Positions 49,281-57,959 of a DNA stretch of 64,000 nt are shown here, in pieces. The stretch's first letter is position 1. The number at the start of each line of letters is the position of its first letter. The DNA comes from Actinobacteria bacterium UBA2272 (GTDB taxonomy: Bacteria; Actinomycetota; Coriobacteriia; Anaerosomatales; Anaerosomataceae). Below the pieces are notes generated by a model. That model did no database searches. It worked only from the letters and a program-made list of their open reading frames with translations, and was not told the DNA's origin. The DNA lies in contig DDXA01000004.1 of NCBI GenBank assembly GCA_002347725.1, positions 310,001 to 374,000 on the forward strand. Reading direction: 5' to 3'. Position numbers and translations under genes: made by a program.

Positions 49281-50770
49281 GATGACTCTCCAGCCGCCGC
49301 CAGGCGCAGCATCTCCTCGAGCAGACAGACCATCGCGAAGGTGTCGAGCCCACAGTACGTGCGGAGGTCGTCACGCACGCGCTCGGCTTCCGGGCCGGTG
49401 ATCTCGCCGCGGAGCACGCGCAGGTACCGCGCGCTCGCCACCTGCCCGTCGGCGATGCTCAGGTCCGCATAGCCGAGGTCGGGGCGCCACGCCGGTAGCA
49501 CGTACTTGATGCTCGAGCGGCCCGCGGCACGCGGATGCCGGGTGTTGGCGCTGATCAGCGGCGCGAGATCGACGAGACGCCCTCTGACAGCGGCGAGCGG
49601 GTCTGCGAGGTCAGGCAGTGCGGCGGCCAGGGCGTCGAGCTGCGTGCGCTCGTAGACGGTGTAGTGGAGCACCGAACCGCTCGTGCCGAGATCCGTCAGC
49701 AACTGCTCGGTCAGCGGGCGGCGGGGATCGCCGGTACCAGGATGCAGGTACTCGCGATGCTCGACGCTGCCGTCCTGTCCGTGGACGTGCAGCGAGTACT
49801 GGAACGGGACCGCATGGTACGGGCGCGTCCCGGGCCACAGAGGAAGCGCCGGGGCGATCGTCTCGAAGTCGAGGTGGAACACGGGCCAGACGAGAGCATC
49901 GAGCGCACGCGCGAGCCCCGCTGCGTCCACGCTCGGCTCCCCCGCCTTCACCGTGGCGACCATCTCGCGCTGCGCGGCCGACAGGCCGGGGAAGTCATCG
50001 GGGATGTCGCGCGTGCAGGTGATCCCCGCATCGAGCAGTGCGTGCAACCGGGCCTCGGACAGGCGCGGTACCTCGGTGACCGGGTGCTCGGCAGGCAGGA
50101 ACGCGTCGCAGTACGCCCGAAAGTCGCACGCGTAGGGGCTGGTGCACGCCGAGCCTATCCGCACCTCGGGCTCGGGACCTTCGAGCATCGCCAGGAGCCG
50201 GGCGAGATGACCGGGCACCTCGGACATGAACGCACGCGCCGCTTCAGTGACGTCGGCCACCACGAACAGCGTGCCGAGGTCGTAATCCCCGCCCTCGTAC
50301 ACGTACGAGGTGTCCAGATGCACGATGTTGATGGAGCGGAGCGCGAGGCCCGAGCCCTCGACCGCGTACGCCTGCACGGCCGCATCGGTGATGTGCTCGT
50401 CCTTGACCCGTGCGGTGGACTTGACCTCGTAGAGATCCCATCGCCCGTCATCGGCCGCAGCCAGGATATCCACCCGGGCGAACGCCCCGCCATACCCGAA
50501 CGCCGGCTCGTAGAGAACCGTGGCGCCTTCGGCCAGCAGCCGCCGGGTGGTGGCGAGCGCGTCGGCAGACTGACGGTGGCCCTCGGCGACCTCGACGCCG
50601 CCGGGGAAGAGCCGCTGCGCGAGGCGGCCCACCTCCGTACCCTGGTCAAAGACCCACTGCAGCGCCTCGCCGGGCTCGGGCGAGAGGTCACCCCGGTGCA
50701 CGGCGAGCCACAGAGCCTTCTCACACTGAAGGCCCTTCTGGAAGCGCGACTTTGACAGGCTTCTGCTCAT
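49277..50770 (-). CDS. DUF2779 protein: Cas4-like PD-(D/E)XK domain plus RNase-H-like domain
   Basis: The protein has 497 residues. The N-terminal half resembles Cas4/AddB-type Fe-S nucleases: LQCEKALWL carries the first Cys, YEVKSTARVKDEH gives the E-x-K catalytic pair, and CTSPYACDFRAYCDAF gives three more Cys for a [4Fe-4S] cluster. The C-terminal DUF2779 part has HLDFETIAPALPLWPGTRPY, and a late CGLDTFAMVCLLEEML, resembling DEDD exonuclease acidic residues. No cas genes or CRISPR repeats are nearby. It is probably a DNA repair or defence nuclease. The start is ATG 50770; the ribosome site is poor. Confidence 0.82.
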   Translation of the reverse strand: MSRSLSKSRFQKGLQCEKALWLAVHRGDLSPEPGEALQWVFDQGTEVGRLAQRLFPGGVEVAEGHRQSADALATTRRLLAEGATVLYEPAFGYGGAFARVDILAAADDGRWDLYEVKSTARVKDEHITDAAVQAYAVEGSGLALRSINIVHLDTSYVYEGGDYDLGTLFVVADVTEAARAFMSEVPGHLARLLAMLEGPEPEVRIGSACTSPYACDFRAYCDAFLPAEHPVTEVPRLSEARLHALLDAGITCTRDIPDDFPGLSAAQREMVATVKAGEPSVDAAGLARALDALVWPVFHLDFETIAPALPLWPGTRPYHAVPFQYSLHVHGQDGSVEHREYLHPGTGDPRRPLTEQLLTDLGTSGSVLHYTVYERTQLDALAAALPDLADPLAAVRGRLVDLAPLISANTRHPRAAGRSSIKYVLPAWRPDLGYADLSIADGQVASARYLRVLRGEITGPEAERVRDDLRTYCGLDTFAMVCLLEEMLRLAAAGESS

Positions 50771-50934
50771 AGACGGAGTGTAGCCCACCGGTCTGACATG
50801 GATGTGAGTCCCGACATAACCCCTTTGAGGGGCGACGCTGCTCGGCTACGATTGACGCGAGGCGCGCACGCTGCCGTTCAGTCGGCACAGGGGATGCACC
50901 GCGCCCGTGGGTCACGCGATTCGGGGAGGCATCG

Positions 50935-53478
50935 ATGGCGGTCACGGACACGTCGAGCGGCTGGCACGTGCGGGGACACGACGGCACGGCCGAGTGGCAG
51001 CGGGGGCCCTACGTCTGGGCCGAGCTGGTGGCGTTCTCACGCGACGGACGGCTCATGCCGCACAACCTCGTCTGGCACGAGACGCGCCCCGACTGGCAGC
51101 AAGCGAGCGAGATCCCCGGGCTGTTCCCGGCGACCGCGCCGCAGCCCCAGCCGCAGCCCCAGCCGCAGCCCGCGCCCGCCCCGCAGCAGCCCGCGCCCGC
51201 GTACGTGCCCCCGGCAGGCGGTCCTCCCGCCGCCCCGCCGAAAAAGAAGCGCGGCCTGATCATCGGCATCGCGATCGCCCTCATCGTCGCGTTCATCGCC
51301 TGCGGGATCGGCGCGTGGGCGCTGTTCTTCCGCGACGGGGGCGGCGGCCTGCTCGGCGGCGGCGACGACGGCCCGACCATGGGCACCGCCGACACCACAC
51401 TCCCGGACGCGGCGGCGCTCGTCAGCACCGAGTGGGGCGAGGTCCCCGCCAACGAGCTGCTCATGGTCATGGTCGAGGGTGCGTCACGCAAGGACGCCGA
51501 GAAGGCTGCGGGGTCCTTCGGCGGGACGATCGTCGGCGAGGTCGAGTTCATCGACCTGTACCAGGTGCGGTTCACATCAGGGACTGCGGAGCAACTGCTT
51601 GCCGCGATCGCGGCGGCCGAGACCGACGCCAACGTCGAGTACGCGTACCCGATCACGAAAGTGACGCTCGACGCCGAGATCTGGGGCGTGCGCATCGACC
51701 CGTACACCGACCCGGTCTACGGCGGCGGCGCCGGTGACGGCTACAACGCCGTCGGCGTGAGCAAGGCGTGGGCGTTCATCAAGGGCGCGGGCGTGGACCT
51801 GAGCGACGTCAAGGTGGGCGTGACGGACGACGGGATCTTCCGTCCGGGCGAGGGCGCCGAAAGCGAGTTCAAGGGCGACGTGAAGGTCGAATTCCCCGAT
51901 GAGCAGACCGGGGAGCTCGCCCAGGCGTACGTGCAGGACGGCAAGCCGACGCCGTACGGTAGTCACGGAACGGCCGTGAGCACCATCATCGGCGCCAACC
52001 CGGACAACGGCGGCGCCGCCGGCATCGCGGGTCCGCTCGGCAACAAGCTCACGATCGCGATGACCAACATCTTCGACGGCAAGTACGGCGACACCACGAC
52101 CACGCCAGATCCCGATGACGTCACCAAGCAGGACTGGAGTCCGGGCAACACCTACTCGATCGGCACGCTCGTAGCGATCACGAAGCAGATCGAGAAGGGC
52201 GCCAAGGTCATCAACTGCTCGTGGGGCAACTCCAACGCACACCCCAAGGATGTGGCCACGTACACCCGGTTCTTCACCAAGATGGCCGAGAAACACCCCG
52301 ACGTGCTGTTCGTGATGTCAGGCGGCAACGGCGGCAAGGAGATGGACGGCGCCAAACGCTATCCGAGCGGACTCAAGCTCGACAACATGATCACCGTCGG
52401 CGCGCTGGATAACGACGGGAAGCAGTCGACCTACACCGACTGGGCGAGCGATGACTACGAGGTCACCCTTGCCGCGCCCGGCACGCAGGCCGTGGTTGGC
52501 GTGGACGCTGACGGCAAGCCGATCCGCGCCGACGGCACGAGCTTCGCCGCACCACACGTGACGGCCGCGGCGGCCATGCTCAAGTCGCTCAATCCCGAGC
52601 TCACAGCCGCCCAGATCAAGCAGATCCTCGTGGAGACCGCGCGACCGGGCGTGGCGAGCTCGTCCACGGACGCCAACGCGCAGTCGCAGCTCGTGCCGCC
52701 GGAGATGGGCGCGGGCATCCTCGCGATCGACCAGGCGGTGCTCCGCGTCATCAACGACCTGCGCTCGGCCAAGGGCCTTGCGCCGTTCGACGAGGAGACG
52801 CTCGCCAAGCTCGGCGTCGTCGACGCGGTGGCCATCACCGGCGCGGCGGGCGAATACCAGGTCAAGGGTATCGTGGAGGCGACCGGCGAGAAGGGCGCGA
52901 ACCTTAAGATAGAGGTCGTGGCGGAGAACGCGGCCATCGGCGGCGCGACCGAGCAGTCGCTCGCCGGCGCGGGTGAAGTGGAGTGGGCCGTCACGCTCCC
53001 CGACGACAAGGGCACGATCAAGGTCACCCGCCTGGACTCGGGCGCGGCGAGCCTCATCACCATTGAAGAGTTCGACATCAGCGGCCACTGGGACGGCACG
53101 TTCACCTTCACGTCCATGGACGTCGATCCCGAGATGGCCGAGGAGCAGGGGTGCACGGCCGCCATCCTGCAGCAGATGATCGGCACGCCCATGCCGATGA
53201 CGCTGGACCTCACCGTAGGCGAGGACGGCCAGGGTAGTGGCTCCATGTTCATCGACGTCGGCTCGGTCATGGAGGACGCCAGCAGCGAACCGAGCGACAT
53301 CACCGTGAGTTACAGCGGCAGCACCGTCACCTTCGGCGTGTCCGACGGCGGCGCGATGTCCGCCCAGGTCGCGCGCTCGGGCGACACCCTCACGATGAAC
53401 GGCACCTTCAACTACGGCGAGAGCGGTATCTCTATCGTCGGCGCGTTCAGCCTGTCCAAACCGCTGCCGACCCCGTGA
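50935..53478 (+). CDS. subtilisin-like serine protease with N-terminal GYF_2/DUF4339 domain and one membrane helix
   Basis: The protein has 847 residues. A GYF_2/DUF4339 domain lies at about 8-65 (GWHVRGHDG, GPYVWAELVAF, LVWHETRPDWQQASEIPGLF). A (PQ)n/PA linker follows at 66-104. One membrane helix lies near 106-132 after KKKR. A propeptide-like region is followed by an S8 catalytic domain with Asp in VGVTDDGIF, His in YGSHGTAVSTIIGA and Ser in DGTSFAAPHVTAAA. A ~260-residue beta-rich C-terminus ends it. The positive-inside rule puts GYF_2 in the cytosol and the protease outside. GGGGAGG precedes the ATG. Confidence 0.9.
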   Translation: MAVTDTSSGWHVRGHDGTAEWQRGPYVWAELVAFSRDGRLMPHNLVWHETRPDWQQASEIPGLFPATAPQPQPQPQPQPAPAPQQPAPAYVPPAGGPPAAPPKKKRGLIIGIAIALIVAFIACGIGAWALFFRDGGGGLLGGGDDGPTMGTADTTLPDAAALVSTEWGEVPANELLMVMVEGASRKDAEKAAGSFGGTIVGEVEFIDLYQVRFTSGTAEQLLAAIAAAETDANVEYAYPITKVTLDAEIWGVRIDPYTDPVYGGGAGDGYNAVGVSKAWAFIKGAGVDLSDVKVGVTDDGIFRPGEGAESEFKGDVKVEFPDEQTGELAQAYVQDGKPTPYGSHGTAVSTIIGANPDNGGAAGIAGPLGNKLTIAMTNIFDGKYGDTTTTPDPDDVTKQDWSPGNTYSIGTLVAITKQIEKGAKVINCSWGNSNAHPKDVATYTRFFTKMAEKHPDVLFVMSGGNGGKEMDGAKRYPSGLKLDNMITVGALDNDGKQSTYTDWASDDYEVTLAAPGTQAVVGVDADGKPIRADGTSFAAPHVTAAAAMLKSLNPELTAAQIKQILVETARPGVASSSTDANAQSQLVPPEMGAGILAIDQAVLRVINDLRSAKGLAPFDEETLAKLGVVDAVAITGAAGEYQVKGIVEATGEKGANLKIEVVAENAAIGGATEQSLAGAGEVEWAVTLPDDKGTIKVTRLDSGAASLITIEEFDISGHWDGTFTFTSMDVDPEMAEEQGCTAAILQQMIGTPMPMTLDLTVGEDGQGSGSMFIDVGSVMEDASSEPSDITVSYSGSTVTFGVSDGGAMSAQVARSGDTLTMNGTFNYGESGISIVGAFSLSKPLPTP

Positions 53479-54392
53479 GCCCGATCCTCGCCCGCTTCAC
53501 GCTCGGCGGAGCCGAGTACGTGCTGCGCGCGTACGGCACGTTCTACACGCTCGCGTGGGTGGTCGCGCCGCTCGTGGGGGCGTGGGTGGCGTCGCGGCGC
53601 GGCTTGCCGTGGCGTCGCGTGCTCGCGCTGTATGCCGTCGCGCTGGCGAGCGGGATCGTCGGTGCGCGGGTCTTCGACCTGTTCATCGCCGGGCGCTACT
53701 ATGCCGAGGATCCGTCGCGCGTCTGGGCGGCGGACTTCGCCGGGTTCTCACTCTACGGCGGACTCGTGGTGGCGACGGTCGCGGGCATCGCGCTCGCACG
53801 CGCCTGGCGACTGCCGGTGTGGCGCGTCGCCGACTCGGCCGTGCCCGCGCTCGCCGTGGGCGTGGTGCTCATGCGCACGGGCTGCTTCCTCAACGGCTGC
53901 TGCTACGGCCTGCCGACCGACCTGGCCTGGGGCGTGACGTACCCGGCGGGCAGCCCGGTGTGGCAGGCGCAGTTCATGCAGGGCACGGGCGGCCTCATGA
54001 GCAGCCTCACCGGCGTGGTGCACCCGGTACACCCCACGCAACTCTACGAGATGGCCGGCGCGGCACTCCTCGCTGCCGGGGCCTTGTGGCTCATGCGGCG
54101 CACAGCCGACGGGGTGCCGTTCCTCGCCTTTGCGATCGGCTTCACGCTCGTTCGGCTCGGCAACGGAATCCTGCGGGCGCGACAGAGCGTGCTGACGGTG
54201 CCCGAGTGGTTCTACCCGGCGTTCTACCTGGCGCTCATGGCCGTCATGATCGTGCTACTGGTGTGGCGCGCGCGAGAGGGCACGGGCGGACTTGCCCGGA
54301 TGCATGCGGGTCCGCCGACGTCACCGCTGCCGGAGCCGGACGCAGATGCCGAGACCGGGGCGACCGGCTCCGCACACGAGACGGGAGACTGA
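53475..54392 (+). CDS. Lgt-like prolipoprotein diacylglyceryl transferase family protein
   Basis: The protein has 305 residues and about seven membrane helices. It has the Lgt landmarks FAGFSLYGGLVVAT, RTGCFLNGCCYGLPTD and HPVHPTQLYEM. The central motif differs from canonical Lgt (RxGNFxNxExxG) by carrying a Cys-Cys variant, common in Lgt-like paralogues of anaerobes. It may use another acceptor or be the housekeeping enzyme. The GTG start overlaps the protease stop (GTGA), so the two are coupled. Confidence 0.82.
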   Translation: MSPILARFTLGGAEYVLRAYGTFYTLAWVVAPLVGAWVASRRGLPWRRVLALYAVALASGIVGARVFDLFIAGRYYAEDPSRVWAADFAGFSLYGGLVVATVAGIALARAWRLPVWRVADSAVPALAVGVVLMRTGCFLNGCCYGLPTDLAWGVTYPAGSPVWQAQFMQGTGGLMSSLTGVVHPVHPTQLYEMAGAALLAAGALWLMRRTADGVPFLAFAIGFTLVRLGNGILRARQSVLTVPEWFYPAFYLALMAVMIVLLVWRAREGTGGLARMHAGPPTSPLPEPDADAETGATGSAHETGD

Positions 54393-54393
54393 C

Positions 54394-54834
54394 ATGGCCG
54401 TCGTCATCAGCGCAACAGGGGCTCACGCACTGGAGATAGTCCGGTTGATCGGCGTCTTGCGCGCACAGGAGGGGCTCGACGAGCCGGTGACCGCACAGAG
54501 CGTCCGGGCGTACCTCGAGGAAGCGGACACCGACGTGTTCGTGGCGACGGCGGAGGCTGGCAGCGTCGTCGGCGTCCTCAGCCTGCGGGTGATGCGCGAC
54601 CTGTTCCACGGCAGGCCGACCGCGCTCATCCAGGAGCTCGTGGTGGCAGACGGGCATCGCGGTGAGGGGATCGGCGGCGCGCTGCTCGATACGGCGCTCG
54701 ACCGTGCGCGCGAACTCGGCTGCGTGGAGATAGCCGTCACCACGGGCGAGCAGAACGAGGCCGGGCAGGCGGCGTATCGCTCCCGCGGATTCGAGCCAGA
54801 CGGCGTCTACTTCGAGCGCCACTTCGAGGAGTAG
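54394..54834 (+). CDS. GNAT family N-acetyltransferase
   Basis: The protein has 146 residues. The acetyl-CoA loop VVADGHRGEGIGGALLDTAL (R-x-x-G-x-G) lies near residue 82, and the C-terminal NEAGQAAYRSRGFEPDGVYFERHF is typical of GNAT. The substrate is unknown. GGGAG is 6 nt before ATG 54394, two bases after the Lgt-like stop, so the three genes protease-Lgt-GNAT form an operon. Confidence 0.92.
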   Translation: MAVVISATGAHALEIVRLIGVLRAQEGLDEPVTAQSVRAYLEEADTDVFVATAEAGSVVGVLSLRVMRDLFHGRPTALIQELVVADGHRGEGIGGALLDTALDRARELGCVEIAVTTGEQNEAGQAAYRSRGFEPDGVYFERHFEE

Positions 54835-54848
54835 CGCGGGGCGGCGTC

Positions 54849-55262
54849 TTAGGCCGGCGGCTCGCCCACCCACTCGATTGCAAGCCCGTGCTCGGCAAGC
54901 GGGAGGAAGTCGGCGTCACCGGTCAGCAGCGGCGAGTTCGTGGCGATCGCAAGCGCAGCGGCGAACGAATCGCCGAGGCCGAGGGTGTGGCGGGTCTTCA
55001 GTTCGGCGGCATGCGAAGCGAGACCTGCGCCCACGTCGACCACGGATATGGGGACCCGCCTGAGCATGGCATCCGCACGAGCGGATGCGAATGCCCCGGC
55101 GCGCCGGCGAGCGATGTAGAGAACCTCGGCCCAGTTGACCGCCGAGATGAGGATGTCCCCATCAGCAGCCCACTCCCGCAGCCTTGCACGCACGAGCGGC
55201 ATGCTCGGTTCACCTGCAAGCAGCGCGACGAGCGGCTGAGCGTCAACTACTAGCGCGGCCAT
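54849..55262 (-). CDS. PIN-domain toxin (VapC-like)
   Basis: The protein has 137 residues. PIN RNase acidic residues are visible in LVVDAQPLVALL (Asp near 7), NWAEVLYI (Glu near 46) and LGLGDSFAAALA (Asp near 97), followed by LLTGDADFLPL. Mg-dependent VapC toxins cut tRNA or rRNA. Its ATG lies 13 nt inside the antitoxin gene. Confidence 0.93.
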   Translation of the reverse strand: MAALVVDAQPLVALLAGEPSMPLVRARLREWAADGDILISAVNWAEVLYIARRRAGAFASARADAMLRRVPISVVDVGAGLASHAAELKTRHTLGLGDSFAAALAIATNSPLLTGDADFLPLAEHGLAIEWVGEPPA

Positions 55263-55513
55263 CGGTCGAGCTTCTTCTCGTCACGCTCCCGGTCGCGGCG
55301 GCGCTCGGCCAGGAACGTCTCGGACGAGAACCCCTCCACGCCGGCGAACATCCCGCTCAGCTCATCGAGCGGGTCGCCGTCGCCGAGCGGGACGAGGAAC
55401 AGCGAGCCGGCCCAGTCGACGATCGCGAGCTCCGAGCCCGCCGCTATCCCGTACTTCTTGCGGATCTCCACAGGCAGCACGATCTGCCCCTTCGACGACA
55501 CCTTGACCTTCAT
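55250..55513 (-). CDS. AbrB/SpoVT-domain antitoxin (VapB-like)
   Basis: The protein has 87 residues. The swapped-hairpin DNA-binding domain (MKVKVSSKGQIVLPVEIRKK, YGIAAGSELAIVD) is followed by an acidic and then basic tail (SSETFLAERRRDRERDEKK) that should bind the toxin. GGAGG lies 6 nt before ATG 55513. It overlaps the PIN gene. Confidence 0.93.
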   Translation of the reverse strand: MKVKVSSKGQIVLPVEIRKKYGIAAGSELAIVDWAGSLFLVPLGDGDPLDELSGMFAGVEGFSSETFLAERRRDRERDEKKLDRWPR

Positions 55514-55536
55514 GGCCGGCCTCCGGTGAACGCAGC

Positions 55537-55564
55537 GTCTTACATTCTCACACGATTGTAAGAC
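55537..55564 (-). promoter_or_regulatory. operator of the PIN/AbrB module
   Basis: A perfect 8-12-8 inverted repeat (GTCTTACA...TGTAAGAC) lies 24 nt upstream of the antitoxin start. It covers TACAAT on the minus strand, a good -10. AbrB-type antitoxins usually repress through such dyads. The rest of the 213-bp gap up to the PEP-synthase-like gene shows no gene. Confidence 0.7.
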
Positions 55565-55726
55565 ACACACCCACTGAGTGCCAGCGCAATCGTAGGCCGC
55601 AGCCCATAACCGGATGTGAGCCGCATGTGAGCGCGATCCTGGCGACCGCTCGTCGCCCGGCGCCCGCCTCGCACCCCGCGCGGGTATGAGCCTTGTACAC
55701 GCCTGCCGACTGCGAGAGAGCACGCC

Positions 55727-57928
55727 ATGCCTGCCGACGCACACGCGCCCTACGTCATCGCGCTCGACTCGGCCTGCCATCTGACCCCCGGCGAGGTCGG
55801 CGGCAAGGCGGCGGGACTGTGTGCGCTTGTCGGTGGCGGCTTTCCGGTACCCGACGGCGTGGTCGTGACCGCGCAGGCGTTTGCCGAGGTCGCGCATGCG
55901 GCCGGGCTGCTCGACGAGATCGCGCCGGACACTCCGCGCGCCGAACTCGAGTCCCGCTACGCCGCTGCGCTCGAAACGCTTGCCGCCGCACCGCTTCCCG
56001 CCGGACTCGAAGCCGCCGTGCGCGATGCCGCCATCCGACTGCTCGCTACCGGCGGCACGCTCGTGGTGCGCAGCTCGGCCACGCTCGAAGACTCGGCTGT
56101 CGCAAGCTTCTCGGGCATGCTCGAGTCGTACGGCGACATCACCTCGGCCGACGGCATGATCGGCGCGCTCCGGCGCTGCTGGGCCTCGGCGTTCCTCCCC
56201 CGCGCGGCGCGCTACTCGGCCGAGAAGGGTCACGCGCCGGCCGAGCTCCTGGTGGCTGTGGTCGTGCAGCGACAGGTGGAGGCCGAGCGGTCGGGGCTCA
56301 TCTTCAGCCGCGACCCGGCCAACCGCTACTCCTCGGCGGTGGTGATCGAGGCGATCCGCGGCGCCGGTGAGGACCTCGTCTCCGGCGAGGCCACCCCCGA
56401 GCGGTACCGGTACTCGTTCGCGTCGCGCCGGGTGACGGTCACGCGCATGACCGGCGAGGGCATCGCCGAGGGGCTCGCATCCCCGCTTGCCGCCGAGATG
56501 GAGCCGGACGCCGAGCCGCGTCTGGCCGAGGAGGAGGTCGCGCAGCTCGCAGCGTGGGGGCGCGAGGCCGAGGGGCTCTTCGGCATGCCGCAGGACCTCG
56601 AGTGGGCGTTTGCCGACGGCCGGTTCTGGCTCTTGCAGTCACGCCCTCTCATCTTCGCGCAGGCCACCGAGCGCATCTTCCCGCGGATCGCCGAGTATAC
56701 GGTCCTCGCGCGCGGCATCGGCGTGAGCCCGGCCGTCGGCGCGGGCCGCACGCTCGTGCTCTCCGGCGCGACCGCTGCGCCGCGCGTGGACGGCTCGACG
56801 GTGGTGGTGCTCCCCCGGCTCACCAACGACCTCGCGGTGCACCTGCGTAACGCCGCCGGAGTGGTGGCCGACGAGGGCGGCGCCACGAGCCACGGCGCCA
56901 ACATCCTCCGCGAGTTTGGCGTGCCGTGCGTCATCGGTGCGGGCTCGGCCACCGCGGATCTGACCGACGGGCGCGCGGTCACCGTCGACGGCTTCCGCGG
57001 CGTCGTCTACGACGGCGACCTCTCGATCGCACCGCTCGAGCCCGGGTCGATGCCCGGCACGCGGATGAAGGTCTTCGTCTCGGTGCTCGTGCCCGAGCGC
57101 GCGGCGGTGGTGGCCGAGCACGCCGACGGCGTGAGCTCGCTGAGGGACGACTACTTCCTGCTCGAAGGAGGCGTGCATCCGGGACAGCTCGTGCGCGACG
57201 GCCAGGGCGCCGAGCTGACCGAGGCCATCTTCCGCGGCATCGTGCGCTGCTCGGAACTCTTCGACGGCCGACCGGTCTGGTACAAGACGATGGACGCACC
57301 CACCGACGAGTTCCGGCGGCTGGCAGGCGGCCACGACGAGCCCGCCGAGCGAAACCCGCTCCTCGGCTGGCGCGGCATCGGTCGCTCGCTTGCCGAGCCG
57401 GAGCTCTTCGCGATCGAACTCGATGCCGTGGCGCGCGCGGTCAAGGCCGGGTGCACCACCCTCGGCGTGAAGCTGCCGTTCGTGCGCTTCCCTTCCGAGT
57501 ACATCGCGGCCGCGCACGCGCTTCGCGAACACGGGATCGAGCCCAACGTGGACGTGGCGCTCGGCGTGTCGGTGGAGACGCCGGCGACCGCGATGCGCAT
57601 CGACGAGCTCCTGGGCCTCGGCGCGCGCTTCGTGAGCGTGGGACTTTCGGACCTCACGATGTGCACGCTCGCGCTCGACCGCGAGAGCAGGCACGTGGCC
57701 GATATGTTCGACCCGTCGCACCCCGCTGTGATCGAGCTGCTCGGCCGGGTAGCGGCTGCGTGCCGGGCCCACGGCGTGTTCTGCCTGGCGGCCGGCGAGA
57801 GCGCGCGCGACGAGCGGCTGCTGCCCGAACTCGTGCGTCTCGGCTACGACGCGGTGGGCGTGTCGACGTCGTACTTCGCCGAGGTCAAGCGCAAGGTGGC
57901 CGCACTGGAGGGTGATGCCAGGGTGTGA
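55727..57928 (+). CDS. phosphoenolpyruvate synthase-like protein (PEP-utilising enzyme)
   Basis: The protein has 733 residues and three domains. The N-terminal ATP-grasp pyruvate-phosphate-dikinase domain (residues 10-315) has GEVGGKAAGLCAL, LVVRSSATLEDS and SGLIFSRDP. The central swivelling domain has the phospho-His motif GGATSHGANILREFGVPCVIG in blocks (His near 385). The C-terminal TIM barrel has LPFVRFPSEY, VSVETPATAM, VSVGLSDLTM and FCLAAGES. The catalytic Cys near the end (VFCLAAGE) is shifted against the usual CGxxP/CGE, so the substrate may not be pyruvate. Several PEP-synthase paralogues have unknown acceptors. Confidence 0.85.
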   Translation: MPADAHAPYVIALDSACHLTPGEVGGKAAGLCALVGGGFPVPDGVVVTAQAFAEVAHAAGLLDEIAPDTPRAELESRYAAALETLAAAPLPAGLEAAVRDAAIRLLATGGTLVVRSSATLEDSAVASFSGMLESYGDITSADGMIGALRRCWASAFLPRAARYSAEKGHAPAELLVAVVVQRQVEAERSGLIFSRDPANRYSSAVVIEAIRGAGEDLVSGEATPERYRYSFASRRVTVTRMTGEGIAEGLASPLAAEMEPDAEPRLAEEEVAQLAAWGREAEGLFGMPQDLEWAFADGRFWLLQSRPLIFAQATERIFPRIAEYTVLARGIGVSPAVGAGRTLVLSGATAAPRVDGSTVVVLPRLTNDLAVHLRNAAGVVADEGGATSHGANILREFGVPCVIGAGSATADLTDGRAVTVDGFRGVVYDGDLSIAPLEPGSMPGTRMKVFVSVLVPERAAVVAEHADGVSSLRDDYFLLEGGVHPGQLVRDGQGAELTEAIFRGIVRCSELFDGRPVWYKTMDAPTDEFRRLAGGHDEPAERNPLLGWRGIGRSLAEPELFAIELDAVARAVKAGCTTLGVKLPFVRFPSEYIAAAHALREHGIEPNVDVALGVSVETPATAMRIDELLGLGARFVSVGLSDLTMCTLALDRESRHVADMFDPSHPAVIELLGRVAAACRAHGVFCLAAGESARDERLLPELVRLGYDAVGVSTSYFAEVKRKVAALEGDARV

Positions 57929-57959
57929 ACACCTCGCATGCCAGACGAGGCGCAGGTCG

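Noticed and set aside
51147..51180. Short CAGCCC repeats as a possible CRISPR or satellite
   Set aside because: They encode the PQ linker of the protease in frame; no spacers.
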